A DNA stretch of 64,000 bases from Spiroplasma endosymbiont of Aspidapion aeneum (GTDB taxonomy: Bacteria > Bacillota_I > Bacilli_A > Mycoplasmatales > Mycoplasmataceae), in the NCBI RefSeq assembly GCF_964031045.1, contig NZ_OZ034994.1:1145724-1209723 (forward strand), in the 5' to 3' direction. Position 1 is the stretch's first letter, and the number at the start of each line of letters is the position of its first letter. Below are positions 9,922 to 20,063 of the stretch, in pieces. The notes under the pieces were generated by a model. The model was given only the letters and a program-made list of their open reading frames with translations, did no database searches and was not told where the DNA came from. The position numbers were made by a program, and so were the translations under genes.

Positions 9922-10355
9922 TATTTATTTTCCTTTTCTGGCATTCCATCAACCTTTATTCCCATATTTCTAGCAGAACCTTCCACTATTCTTATTGCTG
10001 CATCAATATTATAAGCATTCAAGTCTTTCATTTTGTACTCTGCAATTTCACGAACCTTATCAACTGATAAGGTTGCCACAAATTCTTTTCCAGGCAGTTT
10101 AGCACCCTTTTCAATTCCTGCGGCTTTTTTAAGTAAAAATGCAACTGGGCTTGTCTTCAGTTCAAAATCAAAACTTTTGTCATCATATGCAGTAATTATA
10201 ACAGGCACCACATCACCAACTCTGTCCTTAGTTGCGTCATTAAATTGTTGTGTGAATTGGGGCATATTTATACCTAGCGAAGCTAATTCTGCCCCAGGTT
10301 TTGCTTGCATTGCCATAAACTCTAATTTTGCGATACGTTTAATTTTTTTTGCCAC
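9921..10355 (-). CDS. rplK: 50S ribosomal protein L11
   Basis: 144 residues. L11 shapes the GTPase-associated centre of 23S rRNA. I chose GTG 10353-10355 ([21 protein letters not shown]) because AAGGAGGT lies 7-8 bases ahead; an in-frame GTG three codons earlier overlaps that site. The sequence has the usual N-terminal domain and the C-terminal RNA-binding domain ending in [16 protein letters not shown]. It is the first gene of rplK-rplA, with about 300 bp of non-coding DNA upstream before IS-B copy 2. Confidence 0.95.
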   Translation of the reverse strand: MAKKIKRIAKLEFMAMQAKPGAELASLGINMPQFTQQFNDATKDRVGDVVPVIITAYDDKSFDFELKTSPVAFLLKKAAGIEKGAKLPGKEFVATLSVDKVREIAEYKMKDLNAYNIDAAIRIVEGSARNMGIKVDGMPEKENK

Positions 10356-10428
10356 GAAAAACACCTCCTTGTTTCCGTTGTGGTCCTATCGATTTTATAA
10401 ATCTTCCACAATTAAATTATCTAATAAG

Positions 10429-10434
10429 ATTATA
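10429..10434 (-). promoter_or_regulatory. likely -10 box for rplK-rplA
   Basis: TATAAT on the minus strand about 75 bp ahead of the rplK start. No good -35 hexamer is seen at 16-18 bp, so the assignment rests on the -10 box and position. Confidence 0.4.
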
Positions 10435-10688
10435 TAGTATTCGAAATAATAAATGTTAAATAATTTTAATTATAGATAAATATCCCTCATTTAATGTAGA
10501 TTAAAAGCATTTGGGATAACTATTTTCTATTGATATTTATATTTCCATATTAAAAATTACACTAAAATACATATTAATAATGTTTGCTTTGCGAATTTTA
10601 ATTCAGAGAAATTATATATATAATAATTTTATTGGTAATAACTAGAAAATAATTTAGCATAAGGGAAGCTAAGTGTACTGAATTACAC

Positions 10689-11711
10689 TTAGTTTTTTTT
10701 CTTTTTACTAATTATATTATAATTTATTTCCTTCATGAAATTTCAGTGTTTTATGAACTTTTCAAATGTATTTAAGAAATGATTAAGATTTTTAAATTTG
10801 TCTCCAAATGATTTTATAAATTTTTGTTTAATTCAACCATTTAAGCTTTCTGTTGGAGAGTTGTGTTTGAACCCTTTTTCAGACATTGAATGTGTAATTT
10901 TTTTGTTACCCTTTACAAAGTTAAAAATATTTTCATTTGCAAAAGCGCTACCGAGATCTGATTGAATTATTAATTTTTTATTATTGTTGTTTGCGAATGT
11001 TGATATATTTTCAAAAACCTTAATTACACTATTACTATTTTCATTCTTATCAAATTTATAAGCAAGAACTTTCTGGCATTCCCAAATATAAGATATTAAA
11101 CAATTTAATTTTTTGTATGAGTTTTTATCTTCTAAGAAAATCTTCATGTTTGTTCCATCAACACCAATTACATTTGGTGTTTTATAATTCATTTTTACTA
11201 AATCATCATTAACAAATTTGTTATGTTTTTTTGATAAATTATGTTTTTTTCTTTTTCTTAATGCGGTTTTAAAAACATTCGGGTTTTCATTGGCAATTTT
11301 TCTAATCATTTTAATTGATACATTTTCTTGTTTAGAAACCTTAATTCAATTAGAAATACCACTATAACTAATGCAAAAATCCTTATATTTTCTAATAAAT
11401 TCGTTAAAATACCTCTTTGCCTGCAAATATTTCTTACTAAAATATAATGGTAATGTTGGAATTGGAAGATTATTCTTAAATATATCTACAGGGGAAAGAA
11501 GATTAAATTTTGATTTAAATCTGTAGTAGGTTGTTCTACTAATATTGAAATATTTAATCAAATAATTTGTGTTTAAATTAAAATTTGCTACATATAAATA
11601 TATTTGTGAACATGAGTAATGTTTATATATTTTTGATTTTTGTATATTAATTTTATCCTTCTTACTCATCCTCATCAAATTCATCATCACCATGGTTGTG
11701 CAAGAAGGCAT
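10689..11711 (-). CDS. IS-B transposase OrfB, DDE integrase domain
   Basis: 340 residues in one frame with UGA as Trp. The first frame-internal UGA is at the ISN-W-IKV junction and the second at SLNG-W-IKQ. The catalytic triad is visible: VIGVDGTNM (Asp), IIQSDLGSAFAN (Asp) and SPTESLNGW (Glu), with 35 residues between the second Asp and the Glu. The N-terminal part (residues about 40-75) has a helix-turn-helix-like region, YFNISRTTYYRFKSKF. It starts 45 bp after the OrfA stop in another frame, so a frameshifted OrfAB fusion or reinitiation is possible. It is the only intact transposase in the window. Confidence 0.9.
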
Positions 11712-11755
11712 GGACTTTTACAATACTTCATATTTTCCTTTTAATAATAAGTTAT

Positions 11756-12064
11756 CTAGTCATGCTTTGTCTGCTTGTTTTTTAGTCTTTCATTTTCCTT
11801 TTTTAATTCTCTTATTTCTTTATTCTGTAATTTTAATCGTCCTTGATCAACAACATCTTTTAATTTTTTTGCCATAATTTTATTCTCCTTACAATTTACC
11901 TTATCTTTAGGATAACAAAATTTTTCCTTCTTTGCTCAAATATATACCAGCTGAGGACCAGAATATATATTTAGTTCATCTGCTAACATTTTTGCACTTT
12001 CACCATTTTTAAATCTTTCTACCACAATTTTTTTAATATTTTTATCATAATGCTTATTTTTCAT
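11756..12064 (-). CDS. IS-B OrfA, DNA-binding protein
   Basis: 102 residues, starting at ATG 12062-12064 after AAAGGAGATAAT. The N-terminal half is a helix-turn-helix of the IS3/homeodomain-like type (VERFKNGESAKMLADELNIY, then GPQLVYIWAK with UGA as Trp). The C-terminal half is a charged coiled coil (KLQNKEIRELKKENERLKNK) of the leucine-zipper kind used by IS3 OrfA for dimerisation. It is preceded by a terminator hairpin inside the element. Confidence 0.85.
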
Positions 12065-12079
12065 TATTATCTCCTTTAT

Positions 12080-12105
12080 AAAAAACTGGAGGTTTTATCC
12101 TCCAG
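12080..12105 (-). terminator. terminator between the IS-B end and OrfA
   Basis: On the minus strand: CTGGAGG, a 6-nt loop, CCTCCAG, then TTTTTT. It lies just inside the terminal repeat and just before the OrfA ribosome binding site. This would stop transcription entering from outside the element. A similar hairpin is in IS-B copy 1 (8398-8420); in the 40431-41900 copy the outer arm is damaged. Confidence 0.8.
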
Positions 12106-12127
12106 TACACTTAGCTTCCCTTATGCT

Positions 12128-13488
12128 TTTTTATTTGAACTAAAATTTTTACAGAAAATAATTTTTATATTATATCCCAACAAGATTAAAATTTGAAGGG
12201 GGGAGTTGAACAAATAACTCTCCACATGTTTATAAATATTTATTATTAATAAAATTTGTTATTAATAAATATTTTAAAATCTTTGTAGAAATCTAAAAGT
12301 GAATTAAAGCGATTTTGAAAATGACAAATAAGATTGTTTATTTAACACTCACATTTAGAAGTAAAATTGTGCATTGTAATAAAATTATTTTCTGAATCTT
12401 ATAATTTAGAGTTCGTGCAAGAGATTATTAAATTTGTATACAATTAAAATATACAATTAAAAAAATAATTTTTTGTAAGAGACTTAGATATGAAGTTTAA
12501 TGTTGAAGCAACCACTTAAGTTTTTCATAAAAAAACCAATTATATATAAAACAACTTTTATAGTAAATCAAAATATGAAATACCAGAACCAATTTAGTTT
12601 TTTCTTAATTTATAAACATATTTTAAAATAAAGTATAATAAATCCCAATTTTTGAAAAAATTATTTGTGCATTTGTGGTTTGCATAAAAAAAATTCTATT
12701 TTTTATTAAATTCTATCTGTGTGATTTTTTAAGTCAAATGAATATCTAAAAAAATCAATTAGATATTTTAATTGATAATCACAAATATTATTTTAACTTA
12801 CTTTTTAGTTAAAATAATATTAATATACTTATTTATTGTAAGAACACTCAAAAAGGATTAAAAATTATATAAAGTGTACGTAATTATATCATTGCATTTT
12901 GATTAGATTTTAATTCAAAAGGAGTTATCAATAGTAATCATTCCGGATTTCAATTTGGATTTTTTAATAAATTAAATGTTTTTAAAGCGTTTATCACTTA
13001 CTGTCGATATACACACATCAAACCTTTTTTAAACTGATTAAGTTTATCAAATTCATATATATTATACAAAATGAAAGGTGTTTGTATTACATAGTTATTG
13101 CCGTTACTTGATAACTAATTTCTGACATGATGAATTAATAAGCCTTTTTAGAACAATGCTTTTTATTCTAAGTTTTATTTTTTATTTTTTTGCAAACTTA
13201 TTTTAATTGTTTATCATTGAGTTTAATTTTTGCAATGTATTCTTCCTAATTCAAGAAGACAATTTTAATTATTCTATATTATTATATTAAAAAATTATAT
13301 TTGAAATAAGTTTCCATCAGAAATTATGTTATGTTTTTTTATAATTTTGTGAATCTTCATTGTATTTGTGTAATCTGATAATGATTGGTATTTCATATTT
13401 TAATTATATTTATTAATAAAAAAACCTTCTACCTATAATGTAAATGTTATTTTCCTGCCCAAGATTATTTTTACTGAATATTTATAAT
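12128..13488. other. 1.36-kb gene-free region
   Basis: No frame with a start, ribosome binding site and family resemblance is visible on either strand. It contains a short G-rich hairpin (about 12198-12222), a 12-bp inverted repeat (12234-12245 with 12263-12274) and a perfect 15-bp inverted repeat (next entry). Extremely A+T-rich; probably decayed DNA after rearrangement. Confidence 0.6.
12784..12821. repeat. perfect 15-bp palindrome in gene-free DNA
   Basis: Arms AATATTATTTTAACT (12784-12798) and AGTTAAAATAATATT (12807-12821) with an 8-nt loop. No gene is adjacent. It could be an old terminator, a cruciform or part of a lost element. Confidence 0.6.
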
Positions 13489-13983
13489 TTATGCCTCTTT
13501 TATTGTTTTTATAATAATTGGGTTAAGCGGTTTATCATTTGAGTCTTTTTTTTCAGAGGCGATCTTCAAGGCTATATCAATACTATCTTTGTCAATTAAC
13601 CTACCAAAGCTTGCATATTGGCCATCAAGAAAAGATGCATCACCAACACAAATAAAAAATTGACTTGTTGCGCTATCATATGCAGGTGTTCTCGCCATAG
13701 ATAAAACTCCACTCACGTGAGAAAGATTTTTGTTTTTATCCCACCCATTTGCTTCAAATTCGCCTTTAATTGTTTTTAATTTTTCTTTTTCTTCCATGTT
13801 TTCATACATTCCTCCACCTTGAATTACAAAACCTTCTATTATTCTATGGAATATTAGATTATCAAAAAAATTATTTTTTATTAGATCAATAAAATTTGAA
13901 ACAGATATTGGGGCTAATTCTGGATAAAGTTCAGCATTCATCACTCTACCATCGGTTAATTCAATTACTATATTCTTTGCCAC
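13489..13983 (-). CDS. ppiB: peptidyl-prolyl cis-trans isomerase, cyclophilin type
   Basis: 164 residues. It catalyses proline isomerisation during protein folding in the cytoplasm; no signal peptide. Cyclophilin motifs are present: NLIFHRIIEGFVIQGG (active-site Arg and Phe), SMARTPAYDSATSQFFI, and FLDGQYASFGRLI. The start is GTG 13981-13983, two bases after the nusG stop, with GGGGAAC as ribosome binding site. It appears to be the last gene of rpmG-secE-nusG-ppiB. Confidence 0.95.
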   Translation of the reverse strand: MAKNIVIELTDGRVMNAELYPELAPISVSNFIDLIKNNFFDNLIFHRIIEGFVIQGGGMYENMEEKEKLKTIKGEFEANGWDKNKNLSHVSGVLSMARTPAYDSATSQFFICVGDASFLDGQYASFGRLIDKDSIDIALKIASEKKDSNDKPLNPIIIKTIKEA

Positions 13984-13985
13984 TG

Positions 13986-14567
13986 TTATGAGTTCCCCTC
14001 AATATTTTCAAATGGGAGCTCTGTTGGTGTTATTCTTCCTAAAAATTCTATCCCGATAGTAGCTACACCTTTTGTTTCATCAATCTTAATAACTTTTCCA
14101 GACGAACCTATAAATGAACCCGCAATTATATTTACAAAATCACCAACGGAAAACTCTGCCTTTTTAATAGATTTACTTGCATTAAGCTTCGTATTCAAAA
14201 TCATTTTTGAAACTTCCTCTGTTGTTAGAGGAAAGGGCTTGGTACCTTTTCCAGACGAACCTATAAAACCCGTTACTCCAGGAGTGTTCCTTACCATAAA
14301 TCATGTTTCATCAGTCATAACCATGTTTATAAATAAATATCCCGGGAATTTATTAGCGTTTTTTTTCTTTTTATCTTTTGATGTTACTGTTGTACTACTA
14401 ACTTTGATATCAAATATTTGGTCTGTTAGATTATTTGTTATAACCTTTTGAGACAAATCGTCTCTAACTTTTTCTTCTAATCCAGTTATACAGTTAACAA
14501 CAAATCATTGCCCCTTGAAATCTGATAATTTTTCTATTAATTCGCTTTGTTCTAATTGATTAGACAT
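13986..14567 (-). CDS. nusG: transcription termination/antitermination factor NusG
   Basis: 193 residues with two UGA Trp codons in the N-terminal NGN domain (KGQWFVVNCITGLEEKV and DETWFMVRNTPGVTGFIG). The C-terminal KOW domain is SVGDFVNIIAGSFIGSSGKV. NusG binds RNA polymerase and affects pausing and coupling to the ribosome. A Lys-rich insertion (SKDKKKKNANK) lies in the NGN domain. It follows secE by 16 bp, the universal arrangement. Confidence 0.95.
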
Positions 14568-14583
14568 GTTTTTCCTCTTTTCC

Positions 14584-15096
14584 TTAAATTATTTTTATGT
14601 ACAAAAATAAAGTTGATATTCCCCAATCTGCAAAATAAAAAATAGCACCAAATATAAGTATAAATACAATAACCCAAAAAAATTTAATTGCAACATCTCT
14701 TCTTGAGGCTCATCTTATCTTTTGGACTTCTTTTACCATTTTAATTGGTCATTCCCTAAAATACAATGATGCATTTCTTTTTTTCTTTTCAGTTTTAAAC
14801 TTTTCATCCTTGATAAGCTTTTCTCTTAGTTTTTTTGACTCGGGATTGTCATCTTTTAGAGAGTTTAACAACTCTTGACCTTTCTTTTGATTTTGATGCT
14901 TTCTAATAATTTTTTCTTCTTTTTTACTTTTTATATATGACTCTTTAGCCTTGAGTTTTTCAAATTTAGATCTAAGTTTTTCTTCTCTCGATAATTTAAC
15001 TTTGGTTTTTATTGTTCTTGCTTTTCGAACCTTTTTTTTCCTTGTTTTTTCATTATCTGGTTTATCATTTATAACATCATCAATAAAATCTGCCAT
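14584..15096 (-). CDS. secE: preprotein translocase subunit SecE
   Basis: 170 residues. The C-terminal 60 residues are the SecE core: an amphipathic segment (VKEVQKIRWASRRDVA) and one transmembrane helix (FWVIVFILIFGAIFYFADWG). The first 110 residues are a long, very basic, lysine-rich extension not found in typical 60-residue SecE proteins but known from other mollicutes. UGA codons at REW-PIK and IRW-ASR break it under the standard code. Its start overlaps the rpmG stop (TAATG). SecE clamps SecY in the membrane. Confidence 0.9.
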
Positions 15097-15260
15097 TATC
15101 TCGACTCCTTATGTTGTGTATGTTTTTCACAAGTTTTACAAAACTTATTTAAAATAAGTCTCTCCTTATGAGCTAAAGAACTTTTTGTTTTTTTATAGTT
15201 TCGTGAGAAACAAATAGAACAAATTAACAGTACTTTAGAATTTTGTTTTGTTTTATCCAC
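15096..15260 (-). CDS. rpmG: 50S ribosomal protein L33
   Basis: 54 residues, starting at GTG 15258-15260 after AAGGAAAC. Two zinc-knuckle pairs are visible, CSIC and CKTC, so this is the zinc-containing form. [19 protein letters not shown] is the recognisable C-terminal half. It overlaps secE by one base, keeping the rpmG-secE-nusG order of Firmicutes. Confidence 0.92.
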   Translation of the reverse strand: MDKTKQNSKVLLICSICFSRNYKKTKSSLAHKERLILNKFCKTCEKHTQHKESR

Positions 15261-15288
15261 GTGTTTCCTTGCAAATTTTTCAATTAAA

Positions 15289-15308
15289 AAGTAGGCAAAA
15301 GCCTACTT
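15289..15308 (-). terminator. terminator after the sigma-factor gene
   Basis: Perfect 8-bp stem AAGTAGGC/GCCTACTT with an AAAA loop and a T run on the minus strand. It separates cysS-rlmB-sigma from rpmG-secE-nusG. Confidence 0.85.
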
Positions 15309-15332
15309 AATTATTATATATTATTTTATCTA

Positions 15333-15899
15333 TTAAATTAAATTATTTTTTAGAAAAAGTGTTAATTTTTCTCAACAATTATAGACATTTTTTCTAGTAC
15401 TAATTTTTGATTCATATATCTCTTTTCTTGTAAAGCCTTTAATGATTTTTCTATATACAATTTTATCACGCTCTTCTTGCGAATTAATAAATTGATTAAT
15501 GTAAGAATTTTTGTATATTTCTGATTCATTTGCTCATATACATTGATCTTCAAGAATATCATAATAACGCTCACTAAATTTATTTTTGTATTTATTAATA
15601 ATTTCTCTATTATATTTTCTATAAATGTTAAGAATGTTATTTTGTAAAATTTTAGATACATATGTAGATATATGGCATTTTCCCGGCTTTCAAGATTTTT
15701 GTGCCTTGATTATTGATTCATATAAAGTTAATAAAATATCACTTTTTTCAAAAGGGAAACCTCTTGTTTTACAAGTAAATTCAAATTTATCTGCATGATA
15801 TTTTGAAATTTTAAATAGTTTTTCTTTTTCATCTTCATTTATATTATGGCTATATGCCTCTGATATGAGTATTTTTAATGTGTCATTAAATGTGTTCAT
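15333..15899 (-). CDS. sigma-70 family protein in the SigH position
   Basis: 188 residues with UGA codons as Trp at three places (KSW-KPG, CIW-ANE, NCW-EKL). Residues about 50-98 (ILLTLYESIIKAQKSW ... STYVSKILQNNILNIYRK) resemble sigma region 2, and the C-terminal RKIIKGFTRKEIYESKIS segment resembles the region 4 helix-turn-helix. It lies between rlmB and rpmG-secE-nusG, exactly where Bacillus has sigH, so I infer a SigH relative. Sequence similarity is weak and core-binding residues cannot be checked by eye. Its start overlaps the rlmB end by 14 bp, so the two are co-translated. Confidence 0.7.
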
Positions 15900-16614
15900 T
15901 TTGCTTTTTATTTAAATTATAAAATATGATACCAGCTGCCACTGATGCGTTTAGAGAGTCAATACCATTCTTTTTGGTATTGATTGTAAACAAAATATCG
16001 CTTATCTTTGCAATATTATTTGAGACGCCATCACCTTCATTTCCGATGACAACAACTGATTTGTTGTCTCAACTTATGGATTCCAAATCTTGCGAATTGT
16101 TTCCTAAATATGAACAATATATTCAGTATCCATTTTTTTTTAATTGGTTGATTGCATTTTTAATATTTGAAACTCTGTATATGTCTATTAAAAAAGCTGC
16201 TCCGGATGAAGAATTTATTACAACCTCTGATATTGGTGCCTGATTTCGATTTAATACAATTATTCCATCAAAATTAAATAGGTATGCACTCCTAATTATG
16301 GCACCAAAGTTGTGTGGGTCTTGGATTTTGTCTAAAATAAGTAACTTGGATTTTTTTGAATTAAGTTTTACTATATCGCTAAAATCTGAATATGATACTT
16401 CAGATATCTCAGCAGCAATTTTTGCCTTGCCATTTTTTATTAAATTTAAAAAATCCTTTCTTTCTATATTTTCAACTATAATATTATTGCTTTTAATTGC
16501 TTTATAAATTTTATCATCAAAAATAAATTTATCACATAAGAAAATTCGCTTAATTAAAAAGGGTTTATTTAGAATGAGAACTTCTATTGCATTTTTACTT
16601 TTTAGCAAAAACAT
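15886..16614 (-). CDS. rlmB: 23S rRNA (guanosine-2'-O)-methyltransferase, TrmH/RlmB family
   Basis: 242 residues with two UGA Trp codons. The SPOUT-type motifs are all present: LDKIQDPHNFGAIIRSA (motif 1), VVVIGNEGDGVS (motif 2) and DSLNASVAAGIIFYNL (motif 3). The enzyme uses S-adenosylmethionine to methylate a ribose in rRNA (G2251 for RlmB). It starts 1 bp after cysS ends and overlaps the sigma gene, as in Firmicutes where cysS, rlmB and sigH adjoin. The MrnC gene that usually lies between them is absent. Confidence 0.92.
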
Positions 16615-16615
16615 G

Positions 16616-17944
16616 TTAAAATATCCCTTTATCTATTAGAATATTCCTTATTCTATCTGCTTCACTATAGTTTTTATCTTTTAAAGCTTGTTTTCAAATA
16701 CTTAGAAGATTTTTATCTTCCTTAACAAGCTCTTTTATTTTACTACAAAATCCAAGTTTTTTCAATATATTTTTATAAAAATTTAAAACATTTTTATTTA
16801 TTTTTCCAATCTTTAAATTATAATTTATACTTTTGTAAACTTCATCAATAATGGTAACTATCATTGGCAAATTGAGGTCATCCTCAAAATAATTTATAAT
16901 TTTTGAATTTCATAAACCTATTTTGTCACTTGTGCAACCTTCACTAACCACTTCCTCTAAATATACTTTTCAATTCAACGTTTTAATTAACTTTTCATGT
17001 TTCTCAATTCATTTTTTCGATGCATCAATAACATCCTTAGAAATATTTAAAGGGCTCTTATAATTTGTGTTAAAAAATAAAAATCTAAGGGTTTCAACCC
17101 CATATTCCAAAATAAAATCTTGTATTGTTAATGTGTTATTAAGAGATTTTGACATTTTAAATCCGTTAACTGATAGATGTCCATTATAAACTCATATCCT
17201 TGACAATTCGATATTATTTTTAGCATAAAATTGAATTCTTTCATTTTCATTATGAGGAAATTTGAGGTCTATTCCACCTATATGAATATCAATTGTATCA
17301 TTAAAATATAAATCATTAAAAACTGAACATTCAGTGTGTCATCCTGGCCTCCCATACCCTCATGGTGATTTATATTTTATACCTTCTTTAGTATTCTTTC
17401 ATAATGCAAAATCTAATATGTTAGTTTTCTGATTTAAACCTTCATTTTTATTACCGGGTATTAACATATTTAATGTTTGATTTGATAGCCTTCCATATTC
17501 TTTTTCAAAATTTTTAATATTGAAATAAACATTACCATCATTGGTATATGCTGCACCTTTATTAATTAGTTGTTGGATAAATTCAATTATTTCTGGTACA
17601 TGATCAGTTACCTTTATTATATTATTTGGCTTAATAACTTTTAACGAATTCAAATCATTGATAAAATATTTTGTAAATTTTTCACTAATTATATTCTCAC
17701 TTACGTTTTCGTCTAGAGCTCTTTTAATTATTTTGTCATCTATATCTGTGACATTAATTAAAAAATTATATTTAATATCAACTAATTCCAGATATCTCAA
17801 AATAAAGTCGGCGAGAAATATTGGCCTTGCATTGCCAATGTGAATATAATCATAAACAGTTGGACCACACATATAAATATTAATATTTTTTTTATCTATA
17901 AGTTTTATATTTTTTTTAGATAAAGCATCAAACAATTGTAACAT
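16616..17944 (-). CDS. cysS: cysteinyl-tRNA synthetase
   Basis: 442 residues, class I synthetase that charges tRNA-Cys. The zinc ligand region [17 protein letters not shown] contains the HIGH-type motif as HIGN. PGWHTECSVF and [13 protein letters not shown] form the rest of the zinc/cysteine site, and KMSKSLNN is the second signature. Several UGA Trp codons occur (for example DFALW, PSPWGYGRPGW). It is somewhat shorter than the usual 460-470 residues. It begins 10 bp after the ECF transporter gene. Confidence 0.96.
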
Positions 17945-17954
17945 TAATTAACTC

Positions 17955-18851
17955 TTATCAATCTCTTTTTACAAGAGGGTTAACTATATCATATGTGGTT
18001 TTTAAGATTGCAACATTTAAAATCACTTTAATTGGCACTTGAATTAATCTAGCAATAACTATAGAAATATAACCAACTTCTCCTATACCAAAATTGGCAG
18101 CATCGCCTCACGGTGTAATAATAACAACAACTAAAAATTCTTCAACACTTGCAAACAAAATAATTGGGAGGAGAGTGTTGAGTTGAGTTTTTTTGCCCTT
18201 TGTTAAATAATATATAGCCCATGACCATATAATAAAAACACAAATAGATACTACCAACAAGAATATAGAGGAATAAGTATTTGAGGACATTTTTATACCA
18301 AAAACACTAACATCCTTATTATACACCTTGATTAAGTATCACATAAAAAATGCAAAAACAAAAAGAAACAAATTTATAAGTACAAAAATTATTAGGTTAC
18401 TACCTTTTGATATCTTAATAAAACTAGAACCCAATCCTGAAATAAATCCGAATGCAATTATTGTTACTAAGAAGGCCGGGTGAAGATATGATGGCACAAA
18501 AAGAACCATAAAAAATTCAGTTACAAGTCCACATAAAAAACCAACTATAGGGCCAAAAATAAATCCAGTTATTTTTACCATCAAACCTTCAAAAATAATG
18601 CGAATAGAGGGAATAACAGTTAGAGGTACTATTTGAGAAACAAGAATAGTAACACTGACACTGACAGCTATCATCATCGTAATATATGTAATATTTTTTG
18701 TGGTGAATCTAATACCGTGATATCTCTCTCTTAAAATATAAAAACTTAAGGTGTTGTATAAAATATAACATGATAATGCTGCACCTATGATAAATGAAGC
18801 AGCATATGCAAGATTATTTCCAACTAACATACTTTTTAGTAAGTGTTCCAT
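17955..18851 (-). CDS. ECF transporter S component (folate-family-like)
   Basis: 298 residues, with about seven or eight hydrophobic helices. The middle reads TYITMMIAVSVSVTILVSQIVPLTVIPS and ITGFIFGPIVGFLCGLVTEFF, the pattern of S components that bind a vitamin and dock on the shared EcfAAT energising module. The N-terminal helix and basic loop (LRERYHGIRFTTK) and a long C-terminal membrane part are additional. It is nearest to the folate/queuosine-type S components by eye, but the substrate is not certain. EcfAAT genes are not in the window. It lies next to cysS, with the two possibly co-transcribed. Confidence 0.75.
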
Positions 18852-18904
18852 TTATTTTTCCTCGTAATTAATATAACTATATTTTACCTTGTTTATAATT
18901 AACA

Positions 18905-20026
18905 TTATATTTTTTTACCTTTTTTTTGTTCTTTTCTAAGTCGTTTATCCTCTTTTTTTTGTTCCTTAGGAGAGAGAATTTTTAATTTACCAGATAAAAT
19001 TGCTTTCTCAATATCTGCATCTTCTATTGCATCCGCTCTAGGTGTGGAAAAAATGTCATCCTCTTCTTTTATAGGGCCCAAGTCTATAACATCTCCCCTA
19101 TCTTGAGTTTGAACAATATTTTGCTCACTTAGAAAAGATTTTGTAACTTCAGACGTGTTATTAGACTCATCATTATTATCAGATTTACCATCTTTATCTA
19201 AAAAATCCTTATAAATATTTGATAAATCAACGCTATTACTTTCGGAAGAATCGATTGTAGCATTATCTAAAATAAATTTTGGTTTATTAGGATCGGTGGA
19301 GGGCGCAACTACCGTCACCATTTCTGAATTATTAAATGAGTTAATCCCCTCTTCTTGTATTTTATCCAAATATATAGACTCACTTGTCTCTTCTATTTTC
19401 TTTTGATAATTATTTGATATGCTACCAATTTCCTTAGTAAAGGTAAGATCTTTTACAAGTTCGGTTTTACCATCAAATTTATCATAGCTTGCCGCTTCTC
19501 CAAGACTATTATCATCATAGTTATTAATTAGTGAGGGTTTTTCAATTATATTTCAATATTCAGGTTTAGGTGAACTAAATTTTTTCATTGTTAATTCCAT
19601 AAAATCATCATCAACAGGCTTTGAGTCAAGTGTTTTACTATCTCATTTGCCAGACTCAAAATCGCTTTCTGGTATTACATCGTCAAAATAGTTTGTTGTA
19701 CTTGAATCACTACTCTCAAAATCTTCATCAAAATCTTCGCCTGAATTTAGATCTTGATCATTTTCGAAATCTTCATCAAAATCTTCATCTTTATTGTCGA
19801 AATTTTTTGTTCCTAAAATTGCCCTATTTATAAAGTCTTCTCCCTTTTGGCTTAAAAATAATTTATTACTTATTATTTCCTTTTGCTCCTGGAACATTTT
19901 TGCATAAAGAGTTTGTATAAAAGTTTGTGCATCATTTTCAGAAATAAACGTTGCAATTATTCTTTCTGTATTGATGTCAACAACTTGATATAACCTATTG
20001 TTGACTGTTATTGTATAAGTTGACAT
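18905..20026 (-). CDS. acidic, low-complexity cytoplasmic protein, unknown
   Basis: 373 residues from ATG 20024-20026, placed 8 bases after a GGGGG motif; an in-frame GTG five codons earlier overlaps that motif. The first 75 residues look folded (MSTYTITVNNRLYQVVDINTER, then a helical QTFIQTLYAKMFQEQKE). Residues about 95-120 carry a twice-repeated acidic unit (DEDFDEDFEN / GEDFDEDFES). The rest is Ser/Asn/Asp-rich and probably disordered, ending in a strongly basic tail (KEQKKEDKRLRKEQKKGKK). Two UGA codons are Trp. There is no signal peptide. It is 37 bp after a lipoprotein gene, suggesting co-expression. I recognise no family. Confidence 0.8.
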
Positions 20027-20063
20027 CCTATACACCCCCACGTGACATGATTAACTAAATTTT

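Larger units (their letters stand above)
10656..12127 (-). mobile_element. IS-B copy 2, complete and with open reading frames
   Basis: 1472 bp bounded by perfect 25-bp inverted repeats (10656-10680 and 12103-12127; outer sequence AGCATAAGGGAAGCTAAG). Both transposase frames are open when UGA is Trp. It separates rplK from nusG/ppiB, genes that are neighbours in most Firmicutes. The only other full-length copy, 40431-41900, is frameshifted. Family: IS3-type by its D-D-35-E transposase and two-ORF layout. No clear target duplication is visible. Confidence 0.93.

Noticed and set aside
19621..19833. Plus-strand frame rich in Leu/His/Asn
   Set aside because: Antisense of the acidic repeat of the minus-strand hypothetical protein.
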